DNA from: Trogon surrucura
Lineage: Eukaryota > Chordata > Aves > Trogoniformes > Trogonidae
DNA: 64,000 nucleotides
Assembly (NCBI GenBank): GCA_020746105.1
Contig: CM036629.1
Coordinates: forward strand, 2,115,501-2,179,500
Reading direction: 5' to 3'
This document shows positions 14,535 to 24,915 of this stretch, in pieces. The notes under the pieces were generated by a model. That model did no database searches. It had not been told where the DNA came from and saw only the letters and a program-made list of their open reading frames with translations. A program made the translations under genes and the position numbers. Numbering within the stretch: the first letter of the stretch is position 1; each line of letters opens with the position of its first letter.

Positions 14535-14883
14535 GGCAACTTGTGGAATCGCCCGGGTTCACCCCGCGGACGAAACGCAGCCTCACGCTATAAAACGGCC
14601 TCACGCAGCTCCCGCTGCAGCCGTCACCACGCGCGCCCACCCCGTGCCTCAGCGCAAAAGGCTCCGCTCCGCCGGCAACGAGCAATTTCACTGCTTCTCA
14701 GCTGTAAAACCCTGCCCGTGAGCTGCCTCCGCAGCCAGAGCGCGCCCGTTCTCTGCCAAACCGCTGCGCGGGGAACAAGCACGTTCCTCCTCTCATTCCA
14801 CCCGCGCTCCTTCATCTCGTCCTGTGCTCAGCGTCGAAACAGCCGCCGGTGTTCCTCATCCCAGAGAGATGAGCGTTGCCCGG
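14535..14883. promoter_or_regulatory. CpG-dense patch, candidate CpG island
   Basis: By manual count there are roughly 39 CpGs in about 350 bp, with a GC content near 60 percent, making this the densest CpG cluster in the left 55 kb. A TATAAAA string lies at 14589-14595 on the plus strand. The patch ends where a CR1 insertion begins. It may be a promoter for an unannotated, possibly non-coding, transcript, or an orphan CpG island. No exon with credible coding content was found next to it. Confidence 0.5.
14589..14595 (+). promoter_or_regulatory. TATA-box-like string in CpG patch
   Basis: TATAAAA within a CpG-rich setting. It has the form of a core promoter TATA element, but a seven-base match is weak evidence alone. 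Confidence 0.2.
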
Positions 14884-14884
14884 G

Positions 14885-15562
14885 CAACTTCATGGTTTAG
14901 CCTGGAGAAAAGGAGGCTGAGGAGAGATCTTCTTGCTCTCCACAACTGCCTGAAAGGAGATTTGAGAGAGGTGGGGGTCGCTCTGTTCAACCAAGTAACA
15001 AGTGATAGGACAAGAGGAAACGGCCTCAGGTTGCACCAAGGTTGGATATTAGGAAGGATTTCCTGACTGAAAGGGTTATCAGGTGCCTCAAGTTGCACCA
15101 AGGTTGGATATTAGGAAGGATTTCCTGACTGAAAGGGTTATCAGGTGCCTCAAGTTGCACCAAGGTTGGATATTAGGAAGGATTTCCTGACTGAAAGGGT
15201 TATCAGGTGCCTCAAGTTGCACCAAGGTTGGATATTAGGAAGGATTCCTTGACTGAAAGGGTTATCAGGTGCCTCAGGTTGCACCCAGGTTGGATATTAG
15301 GAAGGATTTCCTGACTGAAAGGGTTATCAGGTGCCTCAAGTTGCACCAAGGTTGGATATTAGGAAGGATTTCCTGACTGAAAGGGTTATCAGGTGTTGGA
15401 ACAGGTTGCCAGGGCAGTGGTGGAGTCCTCATCCCTAGAAGGATTTAAGAGTTGGGTAGACACAGTGCTTAGGGATGTGGTTTAATCGAGGATTTGTTAG
15501 TTAATGGTTGGACTCAATGATCTTAAAAGTCTTTTCCAGTCTGTGCAGTTCTGTGATTCTGT
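14885..15562 (+). mobile_element. CR1 LINE fragment with internal tandem array
   Basis: This is the 3' end of a CR1 element. The 5' part reads as the end of the CR1 [18 protein letters not shown], then [18 protein letters not shown]. The 3' part runs through GGTTGGACTCAATGATCTTA to a CTGTGATTCTGT tail at 15562. The middle has been expanded by a 62-bp tandem repeat described separately. The copy is 5'-truncated and not functional. It abuts a CpG-rich patch on its left side. Confidence 0.93.
15023..15394 (+). repeat. Six-copy 62-bp tandem repeat inside a CR1 copy
   Basis: Units start at 15023, 15085, 15147, 15209, 15271 and 15333, each exactly 62 bp. Each begins GCCTCARGTTGCACC and ends GGGTTATCAGGT. 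Copies differ at very few positions; the fourth has a TTCCTTGACT variant and the fifth CACCCAGG. The near-identity points to recent expansion or homogenisation by unequal exchange or slippage, after the CR1 insertion. Ordinary CR1 copies have this segment once. Confidence 0.97.
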
Positions 15563-15939
15563 AAAAACTCTGGAGTGGAGGCACCTACGGAGTTTGGGGA
15601 ACCCCCTGCTCCTGCCCCGCTGCCACCCGGGACAACCGCTCATCAAGTCATCGCCTGCATCAGGGCCAGGACGCCTCGCAGGAATCGTGGTCTTGCTTAA
15701 AAAGCACACGGCCACTGCAGCTGGGTCTAGAACTTCTGAAATGAACTTCCCCGTGAGCCAGTCCATACATCGCTATTTAAGGACTCTGAGAGACGACTTG
15801 GTTTGGCTTCAACACTTAATTCCCTTGCAAAAAGCCTCCTTGCAAAACTCCATGGCAACCACGCGACCAGCCCGCTCTACCGACCGCCTCCACGTTCTTC
15901 CGGAACCCCACCTCAAACCATTTTGTGGACGTGAGTTAG

Positions 15940-15961
15940 AAAAAAAAAAAAAAAAAAAAAA
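15940..15961 (+). repeat. Poly(A) run, 22 bp
   Basis: Uninterrupted A22. It is not attached to a recognisable SINE or processed pseudogene upstream. Confidence 0.95.
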
Positions 15962-16379
15962 GGCAGGACTTGAGCAATCGCACAGAGAAATGCTATTTCT
16001 GGAAGGCCAAGAACGACAGCTCTTCTCCAGCCCTGCATCTGCAGACTGCCTTAGGAGATGGGGCTCCTGCGGAGAAACCTTTCGCCGCGCAGCAACGGTG
16101 TCGACTCTGCTTCTGGAAGAGCAACAAAACTGAAAATTGCCAAGATTCCTAGTTCCCCAGCAAAATATGGCCAAGAGAAAGCCAGCTGTGACACCCCTAC
16201 AAATATGCTGTATATGAATGCTGGAGGGCTCTATGGAAACTGGATAGCACACCTCTGGTATTTGCAGCGTATGCATTTTTTTCCGAGACCGAAGCCCATT
16301 TTCATGGGGTTATAAATCAGCTATAATAAAAATTAATTCTCAGCACAAAATACTGCCCAATCGCAAATTTAAAAACATA

Positions 16380-16384
<5 letters not shown>

Positions 16385-16408
<24 letters not shown>
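16385..16408 (+). repeat. Poly(T) run, 24 bp
   Basis: Uninterrupted T24, opposite in sense to the A22 run about 420 bp upstream. No retroposed gene body is recognisable on either side. Confidence 0.95.
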
Positions 16409-16410
<2 letters not shown>

Positions 16411-17457
16411 CATGGGTAGGGGGAATTTGCATTTGCACAGGTTCTACTCTTGGTTTTTTTTGTCCCACACCTATTTTGGTCAGGCAAAGCAGGATGGTAC
16501 TCTGAATTTCAAACGAAATCTTGGAGAAAATGGGCCCAGATTCAACAGCCTGGACTCAACCTATAGGAAACCAGTAAAGGGAATGACTGCCCTTGGCAGG
16601 TCAGCTCTAATCCTGCTGTTAAACCCTGCAGAGTGTTTACACACCACTGAGATAGGTGCACTGTGTAAATACTCAGCAGCAGCTATCTGGGCAAGTATTA
16701 ATTGAATTTCCCAATCACTTCAGGCTGAGATGTTGCAGGGAGTAGGTTTTCAAACCCCCTCAGGGGATCTGGGAGGGCAGATTCCTGGGGGTTGGTAGAA
16801 TCCACGTTCCTCACCTTTTTTAGACACCTTAATATGACAGTTTTGGGAATCAGCACGGCATTTTGTCTTCCTTTTCTCCACTCAGACATAGCAAACGGGG
16901 TCTCCAGCCGTTCTGCTTGCGAGAAGGCGACGGGTTTGCAGGAAAGCCGGCGATGCAGGGGTCTTTTCTACTTACCAGGTTACACTTAATGCCAACTGAG
17001 CCTAAGCAATCTGCTACACCTCTCCCATGGAGAGGGTTATCTTTCAGGCCGCGCTTTTTTCCTGAGTGTTTTTGAAGACGGTGCCTTTTAAGAGGATAAA
17101 CTTCAGTGCTAACATCCAACCCAACATTCCAGCTATTGGAGATGTCCTTCTCCATTCTACTTCTGCCCGCGCAGGCAGTATTTTTGCACTATTAATAACC
17201 ACAGTTTGAGGAGGAGGCAGACACAGGTTCTGAACCCCCTCAAAGTGACAAAAGCAGCACTGGCAGGATGCTCCCAGCTATCCCAAAATGCTCCTGACTC
17301 AGGAGAAGCAGGGCAACACATGGTGAGCACTAAAACCTTTTTAATTCGCCCCCTAAAATAAGGATTTGCCATCCACCTGATGGAAAGCAGCGACAGGAGA
17401 GCAGCCAGGGCTAGACGGCTGCAGGATGCTGATCACAGTTACCCTAAAGTGAGATGA

Positions 17458-17584
17458 TTGGATGGATGGATGGATGGATGGATGGATTGATGGATGGATG
17501 GATGGATGGATGGATGGATGGATGGATGGATGGATGGATGGATGGATGAAGGCGTGGGTGGAGGAACTGGATGGATGGATGGAT
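17458..17584. repeat. TGGA tetranucleotide microsatellite
   Basis: About 22 units of TGGA occur from 17458 to 17549 with one TTGA interruption. A 20-bp non-repeat gap follows, then about four more units to 17584. It creates artificial open frames (a tryptophan-methionine-aspartate-glycine repeat on one strand, serine-isoleucine-histidine-proline on the other) that should not be taken as genes. It is likely length-polymorphic. Confidence 0.97.
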
Positions 17585-18779
17585 CCAAAATCAGCTATGC
17601 AAATGCCAGGCAAATCCCCCAGGCACAGTGCACTAGAGATTATGAGGAGAAATCAGCCCCTGGCAAAGATCAGCAATGGGCGACTTTTAGCAAGAAACCC
17701 TGGGGAACTGTGAATGTACCTAGTCCACAAAGGGTGGGCAACTGCAAATTTCTGCTTTCCATTTGTCAAACCATTTTTTTCCACCACAGACATCGCCATC
17801 TCCGCACCTTGCCTTCCTTCGCTGGCAGACAATGACTCCTTTGTCCTTGGCTTTGTCGCGTCCTTCCCGCCTCTCCAAAAATAGCCTTATTTTTTCCACT
17901 TCACATTTATTTTTAGCCATTGCATTCCTCTCATCAAAGCAAGCAGCAAACATTTTTAAAGACATTTCTCTTCCTTTAGTGGCCTGACTCTGACCTCCCA
18001 CAGCACAGACTAAGTTGGGAGTGAACGCCCTGAAGTCCAAGAAGCATTGAAGGGGCGTAAACGTGGTGCCACTCTCCCCAGCAGGACATCTTGCTATAAA
18101 CTGCCCCAGTTTCAGTCTTAACCCCACAGAGAAGAGACTAAGCTCATCGCTGTGTGCTTGGAGGCTGATTTGACTTTGTAAAAACTGCCAAAACCTGAAG
18201 GAAATGGCATTTGCAGTCACCCAGCTAAGTGTGATTGTCTGTTAGCAAAACCGGCGGGCGCAGTTAAAAATTACAACCTGCTCTACGACAGCACAGTTTG
18301 GAGAAAACGCTTCAGACGGGAAATAAAACATTTTTGTCCCTGCTAGAACAGCTTCGTCTTGCAGCGAGAGAGCGCTGCAGATTCGTGCTTATTGTGTGAT
18401 GAGAACTCGGCGTGAATTCCACGCGCAAAAGACAGTCGCGGGGAGGTTCGCAGCCTCCCAAACTCATCCAAGCAGGTGGGACGCCCTCCGCAAGACCCTC
18501 ACCTGCAGTGATATCAGGAACAGATGTGGAGCAACGGCAGCAGCTCCTGTTCGGGTCAATGGCAGCGGCGAGCACCTGAGGTGGGGTGGATTTCCACACA
18601 GAGCAACTATCTGTCAGCTTTGAGGAGAAGAGAGCCAAGAAACGGCGGGGGAAAGGTTGAAATTCAAATAAAACTCGATAGCCAGCAAACGGGAAAGGTC
18701 GAACGGTGCCACTGCAGCGCTGTATTTCATTTCGTTTTGGACACGGCTGCGAGCCAGTCTTGACGGGAGGAACGTAACG

Positions 18780-19480
18780 CCGGCATCGTCAGATTTTGCT
18801 CTCACACCACGGTTTTGCAACCGGCCGTGGAAATCAGGTCGGCCTGAGCCCCCGCCACACACGATCGGTACCCCAAATTTCTACACAAACACAAGCCTCT
18901 GCGCATTTAAAGCTGGAGGAGCGTCTCGCAGAAAGCTCCCTCTGTCATTGGGCTGCTGGAGGCGGGGATGTTGCTCCCAGGAGATGCCGCTGCCCGCCAC
19001 GCTCACCTCAGGGGACCCACAACTGCAGGGACCTCCACGACAAAGCCCAGGGGGTTCTCGGCTGCCACGGTCAGGGGTTGGGGGGCTCTCGTAACTTTTA
19101 CGCATTGCCCTGAGCCCCCCAGCAGTAAAGCTGAAAGGAAAGAACGAGACAGTCGAGCTGGAGGAGGAGGAGAAAAGCCTTTTCCCGGGGAGTTTCGCAA
19201 GCTCGCGGCCGTGCCTGCACCAGAGCTCTGCCCATCTACAGCCCAGCATCTCCTCCCGCTCCCCCGCGCCATCACCAGTTTGAACTGGTGCTGCGCTTCG
19301 TTCCCCTCTAGCTTTCCAGCTGCAATTCCTTTCGGGGCATTACGAAACTCGCTCTGGCAGGGGTCCACCTCTCCCTCCCCGTGCTGCTCGTGGCCTCGGG
19401 GACAGCCTCCAGCCCCGTCAGCAGTGGCAGCCGGGAGATAAGCTGCACCGCTGGAGATGCGGGAGGTTTGGGGAGGTGGA
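18780..19480. promoter_or_regulatory. GC-rich, moderately CpG-rich patch
   Basis: A roughly 700-bp region with higher GC and many CpGs, densest around 18960-19230. It includes the 16-bp palindrome at 19274-19289. Open frames on both strands reflect composition, not coding. It may be a regulatory region; no transcript structure is visible. Confidence 0.3.
19274..19289. promoter_or_regulatory. Palindrome resembling a grainyhead/CP2-type site
   Basis: ACCAGTTTGAACTGGT has perfect 7-bp inverted arms around a TG centre. Paired CCAG/CTGG half-sites in this spacing resemble binding sites of the grainyhead/TFCP2 family. The match is by eye and binding is unproven. Confidence 0.25.
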
Positions 19481-22400
19481 GAAGGCGAGGGGAAGGGAGG
19501 GGGGAGGATGTCAGTAATTGATGTGGATTTCTTCCAACTCTGGAGTCTGCAGAGGTGAGAAAACGGAACAAACAAACAAGCAGCAAAGAAAGGATCTCTG
19601 TGATCTAAGAATAAAACGAAGCCTGGGGAAGATTTCAAATTCCAGCGTGCGCATCGTCCCGTTCTCATCTGCCCTTGAACAAAGGCAGATAGCGAAATAC
19701 CTCTGAAATAAGAAAAAAATATTTAAAATGTGATATAAATGCTGTTAGCACGGGGCAGTAGCACTAGGCATTTTATCTCGCTCACCAGGACAAAAGGTTC
19801 ATTAATCATGCCTCACTATTTTATGCACCATATCTTATCTTCGGATTGCTCCCTATAGTCTCTTTTACAGGCCATCTGTGAGCAGAAGTGACAGCAGTAA
19901 AATATTGATTAATATTATTATATCCCGATGTTCTTCACTGAAATTACTTTATTACTTAGGAGGACGTGAACACAAGCATTGCTTTGCCACGGAATGCAGG
20001 CACCTCCTGGGTGGGATCTGAGCATTTAGCGTAAGAAATGGAAAATCCCCTAACGATGAGGAAAAATATAAGGCCTTAAGGAAGGTGGAATATGAGGGGC
20101 ACAGAAGAATTAAGACAGGTCTACACAAAATCCCTTCTCTCTTGGGAAAGTGCTCACACAACTAGTGTGAGATTCTGTTTCTTCATTAGATGCAGGAGAA
20201 ATGTGAACGCTCATTTACATATCCTATGGCTCAACAGACAAGATTCTTCAGTCATCAATTATTACATGCTTTCGCAGTTTTTACCGAGTCTCTTGGCAAG
20301 AGAGTCCATTCTCCGAGATGTTAAATACAGGGTGTGTTTATGTCTGGGGATATCAGCAGATAAAGCTGATTTTTAGGAGTCTCAGAAGGAGAGAGCACAA
20401 ATTCCTGTTTTCCATCAACTGACCACCAGCAGCAGGGCTTGATCCGGCAGCAGGAGCCCAGCCGACACCAGCCGAGTGTTGCACAAAGCTCCAAATGAAG
20501 GAGGAGATGCTCAGCTCCGGGCTCAGCTTAATCCCTGTAACACCCTCCCGTTAACAATGCCTTAAACAACTTCCCCGCTGCAAAGCCGATCTTACAACAT
20601 CTGGGAATTGTTGCTTTCAGAGGGGCTTAACTGTATCCTCCTGCTGAACACAGCATCGCAGGCGGCCGTCCCCGGGGAAGGGAGTCCGTGCCGCGGGGTC
20701 ACCTCACGTGAAGATGCCGAGCGGCGGCTGTGAGTTCCGGCAGAGCTGTGCTGACGGAGAGAACTACACCCCACCAGGACCACAGCACAGGAGAGATGGG
20801 AGATCAGGGCCCAGGATGGGCACACGCTGCAGGGAAACGCTGGAAAACAGCCACAGGATTAAGACAATAATAAAAAAATCCTTTGCAGTGCTGAGGCTGC
20901 CGTCTAATTACTCCCGGTGCGCTTACATGGACGCAAGCGAAGAGGTGGGAATGAGCTGAACGTGGCCACGGGTGAGCTGGTCCACCTGAATCACGCAAAG
21001 TAGGGGCTTGCTGGAAAGAGAAAGCCACGTTTGTGAAGTAATGACCTTCAAAGAGGTGGAGACTTGCGAGTTAGGAACCCATCGCTGCACACACGGGCAG
21101 CGCGCAGCTCATGTATAAACTCACGCAGTGATTTATTTGCGTCCTGCACGAAAACAAATGGATGTTTTACATATTTATATCATAAGATAAACCGATATTT
21201 AAACTGATCAAAGACAGCGGCAGATCTGGAGGCGATTACAGCGAGTGTTTTCTTAACTGAGGTCACGATGCACTTTGTGCGGGTGAGGCTGCGGATCTGC
21301 TCAGCACATGTTAGCGTGGGATGAAGGTCAGCAGATACCGAAAGTCCTGCCTTTCCAAGAGCCCTGACAGTCCAAGCACAACTGAACCTGGCTCCCTGCA
21401 TCAGGCCTTGCTAATTACAAGTATTGATCAAGGGGATGAATCTTGTGCTGTTTGCAAAACAAACAAAAAAAAGACTCAGAGTCCTTACAGAGTCCAAAGC
21501 TCTCCATCTCTAATGGAAACAGGGTGGCAAGTTGGTCCAGCAGTTTCTGAAATCTGCCTCGGGAGATGCACGGATTTACCAGCGTCCTGGGATTATGATT
21601 TCATCAGTTCTCATCCACCAGCTGAGCTGCGGTAACGGGCTGGACGCATCCTCCTGAGCCACTGTAAGTGGAAAGCAGCACCGGGCAGCAGCACGCGAGT
21701 GGTCTCCAACCCAGCTGACAGGAACGTGAGAGCCTGTAGAGCCTCGACTGCTCACCATCAGCTATCAAGTGTGATAGATCCGAAGGGTGGAAAAAGTAAT
21801 TGCTGGATTCAGAGAGACACAACAACTGCTTTTGGTACGGGATAACGCTTCTGCAGTTTTTCCAGCTGCACGTTCAAAACCCTCGTAGCCAGGGCTCTGG
21901 TTGGAAAAGCTGCAAGCTGTCTGCAGCAGAAGAGACGGATGCGTAACTCTGCGAAGAGGACCTGGCACACCGAAGGCTGGCCTCAGAGGGATTTTCCTCT
22001 TCGGCATCCGAGGTTACGCGCTTAACCACACTGTTGGGCAGGTGCCCCTGTGGAAATGGGCAAAGGATAAAACACATGGAAGGCTTCCACTTGCAAAGCC
22101 TTGTAGTGACTGTGCCTGGGCAGAGGTTACAAGATCCAGGGATGATCCAGCCCAGCAATCTGGAAACACCATTCCTGCAGCCCACGAGCTGTGAGTCCCC
22201 TGAGGGACGCAGGGGAGGAGACTTTCCTAACAGCCACCCCCCACGGGAAACTCGGAGCAACGCCCACGCAGAGAGATGTCCATGGTGCATCCCTTGCCAC
22301 TTCACTAAATGTCATCACGGTGTGTTTTATTTCTGTCCACTCCCTTTGAAACAGCGACATCCCGCTCTCAAACCGGAGCCTGTGGGCCAGCGAACTCACA

Positions 22401-24689
22401 GCTTCCCAAAGCCTGATGCTGAAAGAGCCAAACTGTGAGCGACTTGCCCCCTCCTGATTTTCCAGCTTCGCAAAGCCACGTTGAGACTTGGCACCTTCTC
22501 ACCTGGCACAGGTGACCGTGCCAGCCCAGGAAATGAAGCCAAGTGGGATGTGCAATCCCTCAGAGGCAGAGCTGCTCCGGGATTTCGCTCCCACAGACAT
22601 CTGGGTCCCTCCTGGCCTCTGCAGAACCTGACGGTAACAGCACGACGCAGAACTGCGAACAAGCTGCCAGGATGGGAACGCTTCTCCTTCCATTTAATGC
22701 GACGTCAAAATTAAAAACGCATCGTTATCTTTCACCCCCCTGTCATCCCCTCTCCCCGCAAGCAGTCGTCTTTGCCCTCGCTGCTTTTGGGACCTCGGTA
22801 GCTGCACGGAGGGCAGTGTCTGCAGCCTGCGCGTCTCTGCACAGGGTGCATCGCGTTCCCTGCGCTGCAACGTCCCTAATCAAGCCCACGTGTCCCTCAC
22901 AGAGGACACGAGGCTCCCTCTCCCTTTCCCTCCGGCTCAGCAGCCTGAGCGCTCATCGCCACCGCTCTGATGTCAGCGGGTGTGATGATAACACAACTCA
23001 CCGAGCTGGTTATCAGCCTGTCTTGGGCGGGATAGGAACATCAAGCAGCTGCTGGCTCTGAAGGGTGGATTTAACCGCTGCTCCTGTGAGGTCTGCTTTT
23101 AAGCACGGAGCGAACAGACTGGCTGCAGGTGGAAAACTCCCTGAGAACCCAAGAGTTCAAGAAACCACAGGAATTTTTCGCACGTCTTTTCCTTAAGTGC
23201 CAACCAAGGCGACTGCGGGGCCATCAGCTCAATGCTCTGGCTGCTGAACACCTCGGCGATGCTCTGCGACGGACGAAGCCGGCGCGCTGGGCAGCAAGCA
23301 GAAGGCTTTGCTAAGAGCTGTGTCCCCTCCTCTGAAAAACATCCCTGAAAAATGGTAGAAGCCTGAGAATTTAACAGGAAAGCTACACACTTGTCTTTTC
23401 GGTTCCTTTACGAACAGGTTGGAGCAATCTGTCTCGCTGTGTATGGGTCACAGCCTTTCTACTACGGAAAAGTAATTTTTCGGTCTATAAAGGGATTTTG
23501 ATACAAAAGACGTGAAAGAACTAAGACATCCTGCAGCCAAATTCCTGCATAATACACAAAAAGGCAGAGACTTCAAACGGCATCCTTCAGAAACTTTCCA
23601 GCAGATAAATAAAGAGCTGTGCTTTTGAAGTCAGGGGAACTGGGGCTGCCACGCAGTATTTTGTAGCTTTTGGGGGCAGAAATTTTGCACGTTTTGCACC
23701 TCCCACCCTCACTAAACCCTAACCCCTAAGGGTTTTAAGCAAATTTATTGCCGGTGCCCGGGGTGTATCTAGGCTAGACGCAGCCACAGCTGGGGCTCAG
23801 AGCTGCCACAGCCTCCACCACACTTGACACCGAGCATCTTCCTGACGTGGGAGAGAGCTGAGAGGGAAGCAGCAGCTCTGTAAGGCAGCACAGCACTTTT
23901 CCTCCTGCATCCTAACAGCTCAGGAGATCAAAAGTCCACGTCTCCAGAGGAGTTACAGCACTGGCGAAATCAAGACGTGTTCCCCTACTTGCAAAATCCC
24001 TCTGCGTATAACCCCGTCTGTCAGCCCTACCCTAAATTCTGCTTCTGGGGAATACTCGACCGCTGGAAAGTGCTCAGGTCAGATTCCATCGCTCAGAAAT
24101 ACCTCGGCCTCTTTGCTGAGGCTTTGGGCAAGCGTCTGCGTAAGCGCTGACGGTTTTGGTGGGGTTTTGGGAGGTGGATACTAGCCCTCTCTGAACTGGA
24201 TGAAGGCCAGCACGCTCAGCTCCCCGGTAGCCATGGAAGGACCTTTTGAAGGATCTGCCCTCGCATTTCGAAGACTTGGATCACCAGAGCACATCGGCAC
24301 AGCCCGCACTTCACCGATCACACAGAAACACGGCTCAACCGCAATCAAACCGGGATGGAAAAGAAGCAAATGACCTAGAAATTAAGGGTTTCACATCCAT
24401 TTCCCCCAACCGGTACAACCTCCTTTAATGCGTACTTGATCGGCCTCTGTTCTTGGCAAGTCGAGTCTCCACTTTCCGTCTGCATCCCCCAAAACCACTG
24501 CAAAGCCCTCGCAAAAGGACAGATTCCATCATTCTTATCTGAGCTCTGTAGACGACATTTATCTTCTCTGACAGAAATCAACTCGGTTTGTGCACAAGAA
24601 GACAAATTCAAAGGCCACGAGACCCAGGAGGGCCTGGATTGTTTGAGCTGGCGCATTCGGGGGCTGAAGTCGTTGAGATTAGTTTCCAG

Positions 24690-24915
24690 TTTGTCCCTTT
24701 GCACGTGGTGCGCCGAGACTCTTCCAACGCGCCAGGAGGTGAAGCAGGGCCGAGCCATTCGCGGGGAGCGCAGACCTCAGGGGCTGCAAAACGGGACGGG
24801 GGCTGCAAGCCCATCCCATCCCGGCAGCCCCCCGCCCTCCTCGCCCCGGGACGGCTGTCCCATCGCCACGTTTCTGTTGGCTCCCGTGCCGGCTGGGCTG
24901 CGGTACAGCGATGAA
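24690..24915. promoter_or_regulatory. Short CpG-rich patch
   Basis: About 20 CpGs in 225 bp with high GC, including runs such as CCCCCCGCCCTCC and CCCCGGGACGG. It could be a small CpG island or a GC-rich enhancer. It has no recognisable exon nearby. Confidence 0.3.

Larger units (their letters stand above)
15563..18779. other. Intergenic sequence, no gene recognised
   Basis: This stretch holds an A22 run, a T24 run and the TGGA microsatellite. The segment at about 16495-16700, containing GGGCCCAGATTCAACAGC, has the flavour of an old amniote repeat but could not be assigned. No coding exon is supported. Confidence 0.65.

Noticed and set aside
15023-15394. CRISPR-like array
   Set aside because: Units are contiguous with no variable spacers, and they lie within a CR1 element of a vertebrate genome.
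15504-16133. 209-codon plus-strand frame
   Set aside because: It starts in the CR1 3' end and crosses an A22 run (polylysine). No homology was recognised.
17353-17713. Frames with WMDG or HPSI repeats
   Set aside because: Pure products of the TGGA microsatellite.
19003-19668. 221-codon minus-strand frame
   Set aside because: GC-rich composition leaves frames open on both strands here. The protein is proline/serine-rich without motifs or splice context.
23715-23742. Interstitial telomere-like sequence (CCCTAA-type)
   Set aside because: Only about two imperfect units, well within chance expectation.
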